Made by a program: the position numbers and the translations under genes
The notes under the pieces: generated by a model
The model's input: only the letters and a program-made list of their open reading frames with translations
Told to the model about the DNA's origin: nothing
Database searches by the model: none
From: Cylindrodendrum hubeiense
Lineage: Eukaryota; Ascomycota; Sordariomycetes; Hypocreales; Nectriaceae
Length of the DNA stretch: 64,000 bases
Direction of reading: 5' to 3'
Assembly: GCA_014621425.1 (NCBI GenBank)
Contig: JAANBB010000207.1
Span: forward strand, 1-64,000
Shown here: in pieces, positions 35,512-44,193 of the stretch
Layout of the letters: every line of letters begins with the position of its first letter
How positions within the stretch are numbered: position 1 is the first letter of the stretch

Positions 35512-36124
35512 GAGCACGCGGGCTGTTGGAACATGTCTTCATAAAGGTTCTCCTGACCAAGGGCTCTGATAAGACAATGCCTGTCTTCTTCTCGTGACGA
35601 CGGAGCCCAATGCTGAGGTACAACTGGGTCGTCTTGCACTTCGCTGCTGACTTTCCAATGGAGCGCCTAATCGTCTCGGCCTGATGAAGGAAATAGTTTG
35701 GGGTATGTACTTCGATCTCTGCCATAGTACAAGCCGCGTTCCAGATTAAGTCGTGATGGGCCTGAAGGTGCATACCAACATCAGGCCTATAAAAGTACTG
35801 GCTGTGAAAGGAGAAGAGCACCACCTGTTTTATCTCCTTAGTTGATATGTTGCGGACAAGTAACAGGTATGGAACCTCCCCGAACATCATCATCGGAACA
35901 TTGATCTTGACCTCGACGGTTTCCAGAGGATCCAATGCTGAATTAAGGTCGATTAACTGGTTGATCGTTTCGTGATTCTCAGAACTCATGGCGATGATGA
36001 TCTTTGACTTTGTGTTGAGCCATCGTTGGAACCCAAGGCACTTCTTTTCAATCTGCGGCCAGTTTGTATATGCCGCATCCCAGTTGATTCCAGCTACCTG
36101 ATATGCCTCCCGAATAGGGATCTA
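35498..36124 (-). CDS. Orphan ORF copy A, unrecognised family, perhaps partial
   Basis: A frame is open for about 205 codons from a TAG near 36124 down to 35498; the first ATG is at 35989, giving 163 aa (MSSENHETINQLIDLN). The upstream, ATG-less part (AYQVAGINWDAAYTNWPQIE, then FQRWLNTKSKIIIA) also looks like real protein, so the true gene is probably longer with a lost or unseen first exon. The product is mixed alpha/beta in character, with many aromatics (SFHSQYFYRPD; HHDLIWNAACTMAE), a basic C-terminus, and neither signal peptide nor membrane helix. A related segment lies at 36544-36650. The final codons use the AT-rich tandem repeat, suggesting the original 3' end may be missing. Function unknown. 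Confidence 0.45.
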
Positions 36125-38647
36125 GTTCTGAGCCGGAGATGAAAAGCACAGGACTGACGCGAACGGGTCCGATATTGTTGGTGGTGAAGAAGGGTCGGAG
36201 ATGAAGAGATTTGGGTAGGAGGATCGGAGACGGAGAGCGGTGATGTGATGAGGTTGAAAGTGAGTTGCAAGAAGAAGTTGAATTTGCTCTATTGCAGCTG
36301 TGGCTGTTACCTTAACAGGTGCAAACGGCTGGCAACTTTTCGACGCCTCCTAAGGTAGGCAGCCATCCCAGCGATCCCACTCCTCTCACAACTACTTTAG
36401 CTACCACTTTTCTATGTAGATATGGAGGAAATTCAAAAAACTTTTGATCACAAAACCATTGGCATCACTATAGGAGTGATTTTAATATGCTTTTATTTTA
36501 TCGTACACTTTATAACCCAACAAACTTCCCCTCTCATCCTTTACCAAAGTCCAACTGTGTCATCTTACACTTCACTGCCGATTTTCCAGCAGAGCGCCTA
36601 GCCGTCTTAACGCGATGAAAGAAGTAATTCGGGGGTTGCACTTCGATTCCTTGATATCTTCCTTTTGAGTGACGTTAAACACCCCTGACAGAGCAGTAGC
36701 CCGGGATTTCCCCAGCCCAGCCTGTGGGGAAAGTAAATGACGAATACTCCTAACGAGACATGGAGTGGACGTGCTTCTGACGAGTCTGAGGAGAGGTCCT
36801 CGAGTTTTCTCGACAGGTCGAAATAGATGATTGTGGCAGCCACAGCAATGTTAAGAGGGATGGGATCGTCAGGGTGCCTGTCGAGAAAATTCCTAAGCCC
36901 AACTCCGAGTCGCTTCGGGACTCTGAGAGCGACTAGAGGGGGCCATCTAAGAAGCATGGAGGCGGAACAGTAGGTGCTCCGGGCCCCATCATATCGTCGT
37001 CCTGGTTCCAGGACGAATTTATTATTCAGGTGGACATAGGCCCCTAGGCGTGTTATCAACACCCTTGATGTGACAGGCACATAGTTCAACGGTCCCTCCC
37101 GAGTTCGCCTCTTTGTTCTTAGGGATCGTGACTTTTCCAAAGCTGACGGTCAAACTTCCCGCATCAAATTTCCAGGCGAGTCATTTGACGCAACACAATA
37201 CTGGTTCAGTGCGTGTAGGTACCATTTATGTCTCCCAAGTCTACGTGCCATAAGTCCGACAATAATGCTTCTCTTAGATCTTCCACATAATGAATGGCCC
37301 TCGCATAGTGGCTCCCACACAATGGCTCCCGCATAATGGCCTCCACACGATGCCTCTCACAGATTGACAGTTGTAGGACCTGCGACTGATATCTTCTTGA
37401 AGAGCCCTAGAAACACAAGTTTTCACGAGCCTCGTCACTGCCTTGCCTCAGTGTGGTAAAGCGGCGGAAAAAGGATCGTAACACAGCACCTAAGTAGATG
37501 CCCTCCCACGGAAATCCCCAATCAAGCGTCGTCAACAAGTCTCCCTGAGTCGGATGTGTGCGTGGCCACAGCTGGAGCTATCGGCTTCAACGGCTGGATA
37601 TAAGGCTCAATAGGATAGAAAGCATCTAATCAGATACTTGGCTGAAGATTTGATGGTCTTCGCGTTTGCAAGGCGTTGAAAACCGGATGTGATGTGGTGA
37701 AAATCCCGATCTCAAAGACTCGGGCGTGACTAATAGCAAAGAAAAATCGAGGGAAAATGTGAATTAATACAAATAATGCAGAATTAAAAGTGGTTATGAC
37801 TAGTGTGTGGGGGAACGGCACAGAGATGGTCAGAGACCCAATAACCCACCCACCGGAAGCAGGTGCTGTGACTGTGGTGATATCGGCACAAAGGCGATGC
37901 GTCGGTAGGGGCGTAGTAAAAGACTCTCAAAGCGAACAAAACAGACCAGCCTGACCGATATCATCAATTGGCACCATCTGATCAAATGGGTCACAATACA
38001 ATGCCGCAAGAATGGGCCGAAAAGAACGTAAATTGAGCTTGCTAGAAAATCTGATGCTGAACACTCATGACGATGCATGAAGGTTGAAGATCCGGACATC
38101 TCTGACCGCAATCCCTCAATCCTACCCTGCAGCTCTTAATGACTGACTAATTGGCCTTATCCAATGGCCTCAATACCTGCCGGGATATCCTAAAAGCCTA
38201 ACTGACACACACACTAGCCAAGAACGCCCTAGCAGGCATTCTTCACTGGAAGACCAGCTATCCCCAACACACTAGGAAGGCTCGGGAAGGTTTCGTTCCT
38301 CCACCGAGCTATCTTTCAAGAAGATATTTTTGTGTTGTTAATGCTTGATGATGCCCCAACCCTCTGGTCGGAGATTCTCCGCCCTCCGAACGGCCCCACA
38401 CCTCCGGCCATTTTGCCCGAAGCGGCAATCCCCCGCTTTAGTGGGCAATGAGATCAACTCCACAACCTCCACTGGGAACTTCTATGTCGATGCTTCCGGG
38501 TATGGAACTTTTAGACTTATGATCCATATTAATTTCGGTGGGTTATCCAAGTAGTAGTCGGCCTCCAAGGCGGTGGTTGTCCCTCATCCAAGCATCAAAC
38601 CCAACCAAGACGGCGGTGTGGGTGGGTGGGTGGAGTGTCCGGGAAGG
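36125..38647. other. Gene-poor accessory DNA apart from ORF copy B
   Basis: Apart from the copy B fragment no gene is supported. A 177-codon minus frame at 36607-37140 lacks an ATG at its start and is not recognisable. Small direct repeats occur near 37290-37350 (variants of CATAATGGCTCCCACA). Composition is AT-richer than the flanking genes. Confidence 0.5.
36544..36650 (-). pseudogene. Fragment of the same orphan ORF family, copy B
   Basis: Translating the minus strand gives IEVQPPNYFFHRVKTARRS then AGKSAVKCKMTQLDF, which aligns without gaps to copy A (IEVHTPNYFLHQAETIRRS, then IGKSAAKCKTTQLYL). About 36 codons match, with both silent and replacement changes. The similarity fades on both sides and no complete gene surrounds it, so it is a diverged, truncated paralogue. 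It lies about 0.9 kb from copy A in the same orientation. Confidence 0.6.
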
Positions 38648-38655
38648 AAAAAAAA
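38648..38655 (-). terminator. Pol III-type T-run (A8 on plus strand)
   Basis: Eight T on the minus strand, 16 bases past the 3' end of the tRNA fragment at 38672; a second T6 run (38660-38665) lies closer. Confidence 0.5.
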
Positions 38656-38671
38656 TCTCAAAAAACAACCC

Positions 38672-38727
38672 TGATCGCGGCAGGGATCGAATCTGCGATC
38701 CTTTGCGTTGGAGCGAGCTCTGTACTC
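38672..38727 (-). pseudogene. tRNA 3'-half fragment
   Basis: On the minus strand the end of this segment (GCAAAGGATCGCAGATTCGA onward) matches the anticodon-stem 3' strand, variable loop, T arm and acceptor 3' strand of the intact tRNA at 39005-39091, with one change in the T arm. The 5' half is replaced by unrelated sequence. The B-box is intact but the A-box is absent, so it is a tRNA pseudogene or a tRNA-derived repeat. Confidence 0.7.
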
Positions 38728-38808
38728 AGGGCTCTAAGATCTGTTGGATCAGTTAGTCAGCCAGGGGCTCCAAGGTCTGTTGGATCAGTCAGTCGATCGG
38801 TCGGTCAA

Positions 38809-38846
<38 letters not shown>

Positions 38847-38930
38847 TGTTAGTCAAGGGTCTATTATATCAAGGGCGCTGACGTCTATTGGATCAGTCGA
38901 CAGTCAGTCAGTCACGCTTCGTTGCCTCGC
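38728..38930. repeat. Imperfect repeats around a (CCAG)9 microsatellite
   Basis: Nine uninterrupted CCAG units at 38809-38844 sit inside three imperfect copies of a longer unit containing TCTGTTGGATCAGT or TCTATTGGATCAGT (near 38740, 38775 and 38890). The array fills the space between the tRNA fragment and the tRNA gene. Confidence 0.85.
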
Positions 38931-38988
38931 AAATCCTCCAGCTCTGCTTAAAAATGGAAGGCAGGGTTCGAAGCAATTCGGATGAAGC

Positions 38989-38993
38989 AAAAA
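38989..38993 (-). terminator. Pol III terminator of the tRNA(UAC) gene
   Basis: T5 on the minus strand, 11 bases after the discriminator base of the tRNA at 39005-39091. Confidence 0.5.
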
Positions 38994-39004
38994 GAGAATT
39001 GCTT

Positions 39005-39091
39005 TGATCGCGGCAGGGATCGAACCTGCGATCCTTTGCGTTCGAGAGAACTCTTGTAAAGCAAATGCCTTAACCACTGGGCCACGCGACC
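39005..39091 (-). tRNA. tRNA with UAC anticodon (Val), 14-nt intron
   Basis: The minus strand folds fully. The acceptor stem is GGTCGCG/CGCGATC with one G-U pair and discriminator A; the D arm is GCCC..AGGC; the anticodon stem is TTTGC/GCAAA; the variable loop is GGATC; the T arm is GCAGG-TTCGATC-CCTGC. The anticodon loop reads TT-TAC-A, followed by an insert of 14 nt before the 3' stem strand, the canonical intron position after base 37. The anticodon predicts valine. The D arm (GTGGCCCAGTGGTTAAGGC) looks more like fungal Thr or Leu-type arms, so identity rests on the anticodon alone. A T5 run follows. It is probably functional. Confidence 0.75.
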
Positions 39092-39458
39092 GATGTGATT
39101 TAATTGCTCATTTTGTATATTATGAGGTATTGCGAGCAGGGGTTGGTGTGGTGTTGTCGTGTCAAGCGTGGAGGCGCGGGGCTGGTGTGGCTTAATGCGG
39201 GACTGCATTAGTCTCAATGCGGTACACCGTCTAATCTTTCGGAGATGTTCACTATACTATGTAAGAGGGCACAATTCTGGTGGAAAGAGCGTGCTATCTA
39301 GGCTGGCAATGGACGAAGGTATTCTCAATGTGAAACCAAGTAGACTAGACACAGATATAGACAGTCGAGATGGACAGTCAAGGGGCTGCTGCGACCCGGC
39401 ACCCCATGCAGGCGTCTGTTTCAAGCAGACAAACAGGCCTTGGGACAAGAAAAAAAGA
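39092..39458. other. Spacer between tRNA and first tRNA-like unit
   Basis: No supported gene. Holds the 5' flank (promoter side) of the tRNA(UAC) gene and the downstream T-run of the tRNA-like unit at 39459. Confidence 0.6.
39450..39456 (-). terminator. Pol III-type T7 run after tRNA-like unit 1
   Basis: Seven T on the minus strand, two bases beyond the 3' end of the tRNA-like unit. Confidence 0.6.
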
Positions 39459-39633
39459 TGGCGATGCTTAGAATCGAACTAAGGACCTTCTCTCGATGGG
39501 ACATCGTCATGGCTTGGTGCCGCGCCGTTGCAGGCGGCGCGGTGTATGGTCAGGATGCCACAGCCATGCGCGTGTGCGCAGGTTTGCCACGCGAATGTTC
39601 GCAAGATACGCTCTACCACTGAGCCACATCACC
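39459..39633 (-). tRNA. tRNA-like unit 1 with insert of about 100 nt (possible pseudogene)
   Basis: Minus strand begins GGTGATGTGGCTCAGTGGTA, with a perfect D arm (GCTC/GAGC), and ends with a variable loop AGGTC, T arm CTTAG-TTCGATT-CTAAG, acceptor CATCGCC and A. The acceptor stem pairs with one T-G wobble. Between the two halves the anticodon stem is TATCT against AGAGA with one mismatch, separated by about 110 nt that contain a strong GC hairpin (CGCGCCG...CGGCGCG). The base after the 5' stem pair is not the expected T33, so an anticodon cannot be assigned with confidence. It could be a tRNA with an unusually long intron, or a decayed copy carrying an insertion. T7 follows. Confidence 0.5.
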
Positions 39634-39979
39634 TACTGATTGGGAAAGACTCATAAATTTCATGATATAAAGGCAGAAGTGCTTTTGTAGTAGCAGACAG
39701 ATGCCGTCTGCTGGCATGGCAGACTGTGGGAGGAACCCGACCGACGCTCTGATAGTAGTTTGATGCTGGTCTCGTGAGAGACCCAAGCACTTTCGCTATC
39801 CTCATTTATCTACATCAAGTAAGGCATTCTCCAAAAGGATTCGGTGGTTTCTGCTCCTTTGCTTGGTGTAGAAGTAGGCAGGTAGCTCAAGTAAGGATGG
39901 AAGCGAGCGGAGAGGACCATAAGGGAACAACAGCTCTCAGTAATACTCGACACCATATGGAAGATGAGAGCATGAGGGG
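39634..39979. other. Spacer between the two tRNA-like units
   Basis: No supported gene; holds the upstream flank of unit 1 and ordinary AT-balanced sequence. Confidence 0.6.
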
Positions 39980-39986
39980 AAAAAAA
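39980..39986 (-). terminator. Pol III-type T7 run after tRNA-like unit 2
   Basis: Seven T on the minus strand immediately after the 3' end of the tRNA-like unit at 39988. Confidence 0.6.
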
Positions 39987-39987
39987 T

Positions 39988-40159
39988 TGGCAATGCCTAG
40001 AATCGAACTAGGGATCCTCTCTCATTGGTGCATCGAAAATTGATTAAGCGATGGTTCTGCAGAAAACCACGCTCCGGATATGTTCGAATTGCAACATGCA
40101 AGTCGCGTGGCCAACGCGACAACTTTGCGAGAGATGCTCTACCACTGAGCCACATCGCC
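39988..40159 (-). tRNA. tRNA-like unit 2 with insert of about 105 nt
   Basis: Minus strand begins GGCGATGTGGCTCAGTGGTA and ends with variable loop GGATC, T arm CCTAG-TTCGATT-CTAGG, acceptor CATTGCC and A. The acceptor pairs throughout with one wobble. The anticodon stem TCTCT/AGAGA is perfect here, unlike unit 1. The insert between the stem strands includes a hairpin GTCGCGT-TGGCC-ACGCGAC near its start. As in unit 1 the loop lacks T at position 33 in the simplest alignment. Compensating differences between units 1 and 2 in the T stem keep pairing, which argues for selection on the tRNA fold. Amino-acid identity is not assigned; a Cys reading (GCA) is possible if the stem register shifts by one. 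Confidence 0.55.
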
Positions 40160-40838
40160 CACCTGTTGATGTATCTTGAGTGAATTTGGAATATAAGGCT
40201 ACAGAGTTCATTCGGGTGTAATGATGGGGCGAAGTGACAGGTCGCCGCTTGAGTGGCCCATGGCAGGCCTCCCGCATGGTCACCTGGCACTGGAGCAAGC
40301 CACCCATTCTTCTTCTCTCCATACACTTGGGGAAGAGTTCAAGGACCGCTGGGTCAAAATGTCCTCACTACTGTTTTTGTATTTATGCAGGGAGCTAAAG
40401 ATTCCCCTTCATTTAGATTGCAGGTACTTCATAAGATAAGGGCGCTCTTACTATGACCCCTTCGTTCGTTCATTGATGAGGATTGCTCCTCGCATGCATG
40501 CAGGTTGCACATCAGTGCACTTATTAACTACGCATTCATATGGGATTTCAGTAGGGGAATTTAAAAGGACCAACTACTAGTACTTATATGTCGTAACTAC
40601 TACCTACGCAATTGTCTCTTACACATGTCAGGCTCGGAGGTTTAACACGGGGAAGCCGTCTTAGTTGCGGTCCGGTGTAAGTACGTACCAGCAGCCGTGG
40701 AGAAGGCCACCCCGCATCAACCAATTAAGGTGGGTACGTACCGCAGGCGTGAAACTTGGTGAACTGACGTCGGAAGCTCAGATGCAAGGATTTCGACCTG
40801 TTGACAGACCTCACTTACTCGGCGTCACAATCACAATC
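40160..40838. other. Intergenic region before the RRF gene
   Basis: Holds the 5' flank of tRNA-like unit 2 and the promoter of the gene at 40839. The middle (40,440-40,640) is AT-richer. No ORF is supported. Confidence 0.6.
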
Positions 40839-41793
40839 ATGGCATTTTCTCGAGCCAATGCGCCCGCACGGCACTGCCTGCGCCTCCTGGCGTCTGAAGG
40901 GTATGTTTTTGTCACCCGGACATCCTGGACACGACGTTGCAGCGCAAGAGACAAGCACGTTTGGCGCTGAACCTTGACTGACAGTGTCTGATCTCTAGAC
41001 CAACTCTCCAGAGCATCCCTCGACGAAGCGTAACCGCCGCCCTCCCCACCCAGTCCTCGGCACGCCTCTTCGGTTCCTCGGCTCCTCTCTTCAAGAAGCG
41101 CAAGATCGCCATCCCCACCAACAGCCCCAAGCACAGAGACGCTGCCCCGAGTAATGACGCCCCCGCGCCGTCCTCGTCGTCCAAGGCTGGACAGGCTGGA
41201 CAAGCCGGACAGGCTAACCCCGAAGACCCCCTCGACTTCTCCGCCGTGACCAACGCCTACGCCCCGATCGACGTCCACTTCAAGGCACAGCTCGCTGGAA
41301 TGGTCCACGGCGGCCGCTTCAACCCGACCAACCTCGCGCCCTCCCCGTCTCCGTCAAGGACCCCGGCGCCGAAGCCGCTGCGTCCTTCCCGCTGCGCGAG
41401 CTCGCCCAGGTCGTGCCCCGCTCCGGCCGCACCATATCCCTGCTTGTCCATGACAAGGACTATATCAAGCCCATCATGTCCGCCGTCCAGGCCAGCCGCG
41501 AGTTCAATCAGCAGCCCCAGCGTTCCGAGGACAACGACCTCGAGCTGCTCCTCAAGGTCGAGCTCGAGCGCAAGGACGACGTCGCCCGCCGCATCAAGGA
41601 GACCATGCAGGCTTACCGCGAGCGCATCCGCCAAGTGCGATCACGCCATGAGAAGACCCTCAAGGACTGGAAGAAAAACGGCAGTGTGCTGCCAGACGTC
41701 GTGAAGCGTGCCGAGAAGGAGCTCCAGAAGGTGCAAGACAAGAAGATGAAGGAGCTTGACCAAGAGGAGGCACAGATGATTCGCCAACTGTAA
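40839..41793 (+). CDS. rrf1: Mitochondrial ribosome-recycling factor, frame-disrupted
   Basis: Exon 1 is 40839-40900 and exon 2 is 40999-41793, joined over a 98-bp intron. The N-terminus is a basic presequence (MAFSRANAPARHCLRLLASE, then RRSVTAALPTQSSARLFGSS) predicting import into mitochondria. An Ala/Gln/Gly linker follows, then the RRF domain: PIDVHFKAQLAGMVHGGRFNP, the central PRSGRTISLLVHDKDYIKPI block, and a long helical C-terminus (YRERIRQVRSRHEKTLKDWKK). RRF splits post-termination mitoribosomes together with mitochondrial EF-G2. The frame changes near 41337: upstream coding ends in NPTNLA, and downstream coding resumes one frame over with LPVSVKDPGAEAAASFPLRE. One missing base there would restore about 285 aa. 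No GT..AG intron fits, so an assembly deletion is most likely; a real pseudogene is less likely for an essential-class gene. Confidence 0.85.
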
Positions 41794-41996
41794 TGCACTT
41801 GCAGCTGGTGCATTGGGTGTCATGTAGCTGTACGATCACGAGGCAAAATGCTTCGAAAAGTCGCCAATAATGGCATGTTGAGAGACTACGACCGCGAAAA
41901 GGTGGATGGGACGTTTATATATTACATATCGTGACAAAGTGTACACTGGGTTTTCCTCTCCAGATCCCTCTCATTTTTCTCGTCTATCGTTTGCCA
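41794..41996. other. Convergent 3' spacer
   Basis: 203 bp shared by the 3' ends of the RRF gene and the RGG-repeat gene; presumably both 3' UTRs, possibly overlapping. Confidence 0.6.
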
Positions 41997-43352
41997 TTAA
42001 GCTTGTGCCTTGGGCTTCCCTGCTGCCTTTCCGCCCTTCTTAACCAATAGCGACGTCAACTTGTTCTCAAACGTGTTGACATCGTTGGTTTTGTACGTCT
42101 CGGCGCGGAGATGCCACGAGCGGGACACGCCAACGGGGTCCATGGCAAACTTGGGCGTCTCATGCTGACCCTGGACGGCCTTTTCCAGGACTACCTTGCG
42201 GACGGCCTCCTCGGCGTCGGTGATGATGGGCGTGGGCGTCGCGGCCAGAGCCTCACTCTCGTCCTTGCTCTCACCCTCGACGGCCTCGGCGGGCTTGGTC
42301 TTCTGCTGAAGGTGCTCTTCGGCAGCGGCCCGGGCCCGGGTGTCGGCGAAGAAGCGCAGGCCGCCCGCCTCAATCTCGGTGGCGTAGTGGCGGGCCTGGA
42401 AGGCCTGGGGGGCGCCGACGTGGTCAGCCGTGCCGAGAACGCTGAGGTTCTGCAGAACGGCCGCCGACATGCCAGCGGAGGTGGAGGGCGCAACAGGTGC
42501 AAAGTCGGCGAGGGACTCGAGCGTCAGAGCCGGGGTGTACTGAGACGCCACGCCGAAGCGGATGCTGTCGTCGAAGGCCTGCTCGTCCGGATCCAACTGC
42601 GCAAACTCGTCCCCGCGAGCCTTACGGTCCTTTCCATCGTCCTGGCGCCGCCCCTGCACCTTTTTCGCTCCGCCGCGTCCCCGGCCGCCTCGGCCACCTC
42701 GGCCGCCTCTACCACCTCTGGAACCTCTGGCACTGAAGCCGCCTCTATCACTGAAGCCACCTCTGGGAGAAAATCCTCCTCGGTCACTGAAACCGCCCCT
42801 GGGAGTAAAGCCACCTCTGTCACCCCTGGGAGTGAAGCCACCTCTATCGCCTCTGGGAGTGAAGCCACCTCTGTCGCCTCTGGGAGTAAAGCCACCCCTG
42901 TCGCCGAAACCACCTCTGGGAGTAAAACCACCTCTGTCACTGAAGCCACCTCTGGGGGCAAAGCCACCACGCCCCCTAGAAGGACGGTCGCCCTGGGGTG
43001 GGAAACCTGCGCCTCCTCTGGGCGCACCTCGGCCGCGGAAACCTCCACGACCGCGGAACGACGTTCTAGGAAGACTTTTCACATCGAGGACTCGGGGTCC
43101 GCCCGCAGGGCCAGAGGCGGGCTGGTCCTGTCGGACCGGGCTGCGAGATCGGGCGAGGGAATTGATCTCAGTCGTAGCAGCACGGGATCGGCTGTGGGGG
43201 GAAGGGTTCGCGGCGTTGCTGGAGCCATTGTCGTCGGCGGCTTGCAATTGCGTGGTGGAGAATTGGCGGATGCAGCTTCGAAGAGCATCCGAGGCTTGCT
43301 CGATCTCGGGCCTTGCTCGGCTACACACCGAACGGAAGGCGTGGCGATGCAT
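41997..43352 (-). CDS. Mitochondrially targeted RGG-repeat protein, possibly mitoribosomal
   Basis: Intronless 451-aa protein starting at ATG 43352 (MHRHAFRSVCSRARPEIEQ). The first 38 or so residues are basic with an RQFSTT motif, which in fungi commonly marks a mitochondrial cleavage site. Residues about 95-215 are RG/RGG-rich: GRGGFRGRGAPRGG, then repeated GGFTPRGDR and GGFSDRGGF units, a pattern that binds RNA and is often arginine-methylated. The C-terminal half is ordinary folded protein, with HYATEIEAGGLRFFADTRAR (about 318-337) and RSWHLRAETYKTNDVNTFEN near the end, followed by a Lys-rich tail. The ending loosely recalls the small mitoribosomal protein Rsm28/mS46, but this is from memory and weak. 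It converges with the RRF gene, consistent with a role in mitochondrial translation or RNA handling, which is inference only. Confidence 0.7.
   Translation of the reverse strand: MHRHAFRSVCSRARPEIEQASDALRSCIRQFSTTQLQAADDNGSSNAANPSPHSRSRAATTEINSLARSRSPVRQDQPASGPAGGPRVLDVKSLPRTSFRGRGGFRGRGAPRGGAGFPPQGDRPSRGRGGFAPRGGFSDRGGFTPRGGFGDRGGFTPRGDRGGFTPRGDRGGFTPRGDRGGFTPRGGFSDRGGFSPRGGFSDRGGFSARGSRGGRGGRGGRGGRGRGGAKKVQGRRQDDGKDRKARGDEFAQLDPDEQAFDDSIRFGVASQYTPALTLESLADFAPVAPSTSAGMSAAVLQNLSVLGTADHVGAPQAFQARHYATEIEAGGLRFFADTRARAAAEEHLQQKTKPAEAVEGESKDESEALAATPTPIITDAEEAVRKVVLEKAVQGQHETPKFAMDPVGVSRSWHLRAETYKTNDVNTFENKLTSLLVKKGGKAAGKPKAQA
42735..43050 (-). repeat. Tandem coding repeats for GGFxxRGD/RGGF units
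   Basis: Imperfect units of 27-36 bp encoding GGF(T/S)PRG(D/G)R-type motifs. At least eight units are visible within the RGG-repeat gene. Third-position differences are few, suggesting recent slippage or unequal exchange. Confidence 0.85.
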
Positions 43353-44193
43353 TGTTGCTTGATGTCGTGTGAGGTGGTGAGCTGGAGTTGGCAGCTTGGG
43401 ATATCCAATTTTCTGCTATCCGTTGATCGACTGACTAAGCCGAGATGACCCACTTCTACTGGCCAATTCACTTATACCCATGAGATCAATTCTGCGATTC
43501 ACCACCGCGGTACGTGTCACAAAATCATTCAAGTACAATCATTCGGTCAAGTGAATCCCAAGTAATAGCGTCTCTGTGCATCTCGTTGAGCTGAAAAGGT
43601 ACTTATTGTCCTGTCTTTGAAACTAACGCGAAGCAAGATCCGCATACTCCCGGCAGCACAACACCCGCGCGGCACTCGTACATTGGCAGTCAGCAAGACG
43701 TGGACTGCTTCACATCGGCAGTCTCAAAGACCAGTGAGATACATGTACATTGCGCCATGCAAGACGCAGCCTTAAGCCCATCTAGACTCCCCGGGGTGGA
43801 TGCTGGAGCCAGGTGGCGGCGACATGGATCTCGCGTGCCGAGTTGACCATTTCTGGTCGCTGGTTCAGACAGTTACGTCTGCCCACTCGGATCAAGCCAA
43901 GGTCGATGCGGACCACCCCAACACGGTTGTCACCCCGTGGGCATGATAGACACATTTCCCGTGCTGAATAACCCTGTTTCCTCCGCTTGAAATCCTCCTA
44001 GTTGCGATTCATTCCCCAAAAATGGACATTCGGGTGTTGTCCAGCTGTATTGCTCCAAACCACGGCGTCCGACTCTTCCTGGGTTGCCCTCGGATCGCCA
44101 GCCGTCTCTCGTACGTATTAGAATGCTCCCAGTGAGGGGAGTCGAGAAAAAAGATTCTTTGCTCGTGCTTCGTGGCTGCATGCCACCCCACAC
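43353..44193. other. Intergenic region upstream of the RGG-repeat gene
   Basis: Contains the promoter of the RGG-repeat gene and the 3' UTR of the phosphatase gene, both on the minus strand. No gene is supported; the 87-codon minus frame at 43930-44193 ends where the phosphatase 3' UTR should be. Confidence 0.6.

Noticed and set aside
39440..40043. Short frames containing RIELRTFSRWD and RIELGILSHW
   Set aside because: These are translations of the tRNA-like units (T arm and acceptor read antisense), a familiar spurious-protein pattern.
42111..43448. 445-codon plus-strand frame
   Set aside because: It is the antisense shadow of the RGG-repeat gene: repeated GGN codons on one strand keep the other strand open. 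Its Ser/Thr/Gly repeats have no independent support.
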